The notes below the pieces were generated by a model that saw only the letters and a list, made by a program, of their open reading frames with translations, did no database searches and had not been told where the DNA came from. Made by a program: the position numbers and the translations under genes. Of a DNA stretch of 14,386 nt, positions 12,341 through 14,386 are shown one piece after another (the stretch's first letter is position 1; every line of letters begins with the position of its first letter). The stretch lies in NCBI GenBank assembly GCA_002327405.1, contig DCVO01000119.1:1-14386 (forward strand). The letters are read 5' to 3'. The stretch comes from Thiobacillus sp. UBA2186 (lineage in GTDB: Bacteria > Pseudomonadota > Gammaproteobacteria > Burkholderiales > Thiobacillaceae).

Positions 12341-13510
12341 ATGAAAGTCGTCCTTATCTCCCCCGACCAGAGTGAACTTGGCCAAATAGGCTCGCAATTG
12401 TCGGCAGTCGGCAATTTCGAACTGACCCCCGTACAGGGCAGCAATCACGAGGTAGCCTCCGCAGTCGAGCGGCATCAACCCGATGTCCTGGTGGTGGACG
12501 GGGTGTACCAGGAAAGCTCCGCCTTCGACCAACTGGAGAAAACCATCGTCGCCAACCCGGGCATGGCGGTGATCCTGCTGGCCAAAACGCTGACCCCGGA
12601 GTTTCTGCTCCACATGATGCGGATGGGCGTAACCGAAGTGCTGCCGCAACCGGTAAACGGGCCCGCCCTCAAGGAGTCGATCGAGCGCGCACGCCAGCGC
12701 GTGGTGGTCAAGAAAACCGCACACCGGCAAGGCAGGGTGGTGGCCATGATGGGCTGCAAGGGCGGCAGCGGGGTGACCTTTCTTGCCGCCAACCTGGGGT
12801 ATGCCGTCGCCAGCGCAAACCCCAATCAGCGCATCATCCTGATCGACCTCAACCTCCAGGGCGGGGATGCCGAACTGTTCGTGTCCGACGGCCGCTCGGT
12901 CAGCAACGTTGCCAGCATCGCCGCCGAAATCAATCGTCTCGACAGCACCCTGCTCGAATCCAGCCTGGTTCGGGTTTTGCCGAATTACGGCGTGCTGGCG
13001 GCGGCGCAGGATACCCACGAGGCTTTTTCGGTCAAGCCCGAGCATGTCGGCCAGTTGATCGAAGTGGCGTCGAAAAGCTACGACCTGGTCATTCTCGATG
13101 TCCCGCGCTCGGTGGACCCCGTGACGGTGAAGGCGCTGGACCGTGCAAGCGAAATCTTCGTCATCCTGCAAATGACGCTGCCTTTCATCCGCGACGCCAA
13201 GAAACTGCTCGGCGATTTCCGCGCGCTTGGCTACGGCCCCGCCAAGGTGCGCCTCATCATCAACCGCTACGAAAAGGAGCCGGAGATCACCATCAAGGAT
13301 GTCCAGCAAACGCTGGGCATGCCGGTTTACCGCACCGTGCCCAACAGCTACAGGAATGTCGCCACCTCAGTCAACCAGGGCGTGCCCATTGCCAAACTCG
13401 CGCCGCGCGACCCGGTGACAAAGGCCCTGATGGAAATGGCCGACGCCCTGCAGCAGAACAAAGCCGTTGCCGATTCCAAAGGCTGGCTGGCTTCATTGAC
13501 GGGTCGATAA
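12341..13510 (+). CDS. cpaE: pilus localisation protein TadZ/CpaE (ParA/MinD-like)
   Basis: 389 residues: an atypical response-regulator receiver domain (about 1-120), then a ParA/MinD-type ATPase (about 131-370). In the receiver, D9 and D53 (VLVVDG) are present but the usual Lys of the KP motif is Gln (LPQP, 101-104). The ATPase has a deviant Walker A, CKGGSGVT (139-146), where the normally invariant GK lysine is Val145; the Walker A' aspartate is D169 in IILIDLNLQGGD. Such changes are normal in TadZ/CpaE, which place the Tad machine at a cell pole or patch rather than acting as standard ATPases. No ribosome site precedes the ATG; a promoter-like sequence ends 7 bases upstream. TadA follows after 22 bases. 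Confidence 0.94.
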   Translation: MKVVLISPDQSELGQIGSQLSAVGNFELTPVQGSNHEVASAVERHQPDVLVVDGVYQESSAFDQLEKTIVANPGMAVILLAKTLTPEFLLHMMRMGVTEVLPQPVNGPALKESIERARQRVVVKKTAHRQGRVVAMMGCKGGSGVTFLAANLGYAVASANPNQRIILIDLNLQGGDAELFVSDGRSVSNVASIAAEINRLDSTLLESSLVRVLPNYGVLAAAQDTHEAFSVKPEHVGQLIEVASKSYDLVILDVPRSVDPVTVKALDRASEIFVILQMTLPFIRDAKKLLGDFRALGYGPAKVRLIINRYEKEPEITIKDVQQTLGMPVYRTVPNSYRNVATSVNQGVPIAKLAPRDPVTKALMEMADALQQNKAVADSKGWLASLTGR

Positions 13511-13532
13511 CGGATCAACAGGGAGACAAGTC

Positions 13533-14386
13533 ATGTCATTACGCGATCGCCTCAACGACATTCAGCAACAACCCACGACGACGCTCAACCCCCGCGAGCT
13601 GCGCGCCGAGGAGGACCAGGCCTACCAGGAACTCAAGGCCTCCATCCACACCCAGCTCCTCGAGCGCATCGACCTTGCGGCGATGGAAAAAATGCCGGAG
13701 GACCGGCTGCGCGTCGAGCTCAAGGTGATGGTCGAGCAGATACTGGCGGAGCAGGGCACCGTGCTCAACCTGGACGAGCGCGCCCGCCTGGTGCGCGACA
13801 TCCAGAACGAGGTGCTCGGCCTCGGCCCGCTTGAACCCCTGCTGGCCGATCCCACCATTTCCGACATCCTGGTCAACACCTGCAACACCACTTACGTGGA
13901 GCGGCGCGGCAAGATCGAACCGACCGACGTGCGTTTCTCCAACAACGCACACCTGATGAAGATCATCGACAAGATCGTGTCGCGCATCGGCCGCCGCGTG
14001 GACGAATCCAGCCCCATGGTGGATGCGCGCCTGCCCGACGGATCCCGCGTCAACGCCATCATCCCGCCGCTGGCGCTGGACGGCCCCATCCTGTCCATCC
14101 GCCGTTTCCCGGCCGACCCGCTGCGCATGGACGACCTGCTCAAGCTGAAGTCGCTGACCCAGGAAATGGGGGAAATCATCGCCGGCCTGGTCAAGGCCAA
14201 GGTCAACATGATCATCTCGGGCGGCACCGGCACCGGCAAAACCACGATGCTCAACGTGATGTCCGGCTTCATTCCGCCCAACGAGCGCATCATCACCATC
14301 GAAGATTCGGCCGAACTGCAATTGCAGCAGCCCCACGTCGTGCGGCTGGAAACCCGGCCGCCCAACATCGAGGGCAAGGGCGAAGT
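13533..14386 (+). CDS. cpaF: secretion ATPase TadA/CpaF, 3' end outside the window
   Basis: The first 284 codons plus two bases are present; the frame is open to the right edge. ATG 13533 follows GGGAG (13521-13525) after 7 bases. Visible are the N-terminal helical region with VLGLGPLEPLLADPTISDILVN (about 94-115), the R/DG motif DARLPDGSRVNAIIPP (164-179), Walker A GGTGTGKT (230-237) and the acidic box ITIEDSAELQL (254-264). These identify the VirB11/PilT-superfamily hexameric ATPase of Tad systems, which powers pilin polymerisation and possibly retraction at the inner-membrane platform. The Walker B and His box should lie just beyond the edge. The usual length is about 420-480 residues, so roughly 60-65% is seen. 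The next genes are expected to be tadB and tadC. Confidence 0.96.
   Translation, partial: MSLRDRLNDIQQQPTTTLNPRELRAEEDQAYQELKASIHTQLLERIDLAAMEKMPEDRLRVELKVMVEQILAEQGTVLNLDERARLVRDIQNEVLGLGPLEPLLADPTISDILVNTCNTTYVERRGKIEPTDVRFSNNAHLMKIIDKIVSRIGRRVDESSPMVDARLPDGSRVNAIIPPLALDGPILSIRRFPADPLRMDDLLKLKSLTQEMGEIIAGLVKAKVNMIISGGTGTGKTTMLNVMSGFIPPNERIITIEDSAELQLQQPHVVRLETRPPNIEGKGE

Noticed and set aside
12254..13309. 351-codon minus-strand frame opposite tadZ
   Set aside because: tadZ is firmly identified; the antisense product has no family features.
1..14386. CRISPR arrays, tRNA or rRNA genes, insertion sequences, attachment sites
   Set aside because: No regularly spaced direct repeats, no cloverleaf-like segment, no transposase or integrase motifs and no terminal repeats seen on either strand.

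Overview
The window is a chromosomal segment of a Gram-negative bacterium, most likely a betaproteobacterium (inferred from the style of the tad gene set and from moderate-to-high GC; no rRNA or marker gene fixes the taxon). About four fifths of it is a Tad/Flp (tight adherence, type IVc) pilus locus on the + strand. The left fifth is a cell-envelope cassette with more AT-rich composition.

Left arm (1-4012). A poorly supported small ORF sits at the left edge. Two minus-strand membrane genes follow: a large multi-pass protein resembling GT-C glycosyltransferases (742-2691) and, downstream of it, a GtrA-type flippase-like protein (284-706). A 35-bp divergent junction separates them from a + strand pair: a 55-residue membrane peptide (2727-2894) and a PAP2-superfamily membrane phosphatase/phosphotransferase (2924-4012). 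Together they suggest lipid-linked sugar or glycolipid metabolism.

Tad locus (about 4013 to the right edge). A 140-bp leader with a putative promoter and a perfect 8-bp dyad precedes two Flp pilins (4153-4350, 4414-4623), which are separated by a strong hairpin. Next come the prepilin peptidase TadV/CpaA (4630-5172); a winged-helix AAA+ ATPase outside the classical tad set, starting at TTG (5280-6602); CpaB/RcpC (6619-7470); a stand-alone secretin-type N-domain protein (7477-7935); the secretin CpaC/RcpA (7965-9521); a small lipoprotein (9534-9806); TadG (9825-11267); two TadE/TadF pseudopilins (11277-11732, 11744-12295); TadZ/CpaE (12341-13510); and the first 284 codons of TadA/CpaF (13533 to the edge). 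The tadB, tadC and tadD genes expected for a working system would lie to the right.

How they work together: TadV trims the Flp pilins and the TadE/F pseudopilins. TadZ places the machine in the cell and TadA powers pilin assembly. CpaC forms the outer-membrane pore, aided by CpaB, the N-domain protein and the lipoprotein. TadG and the pseudopilins contribute to initiation or the pilus tip. The less expected elements are the AAA+ ATPase, the N-domain protein that shares a C-terminal EVIKGL...EF tag with CpaB, and a near-consensus promoter immediately before tadZ whose predicted start site falls on the ATG (a possible leaderless transcript).
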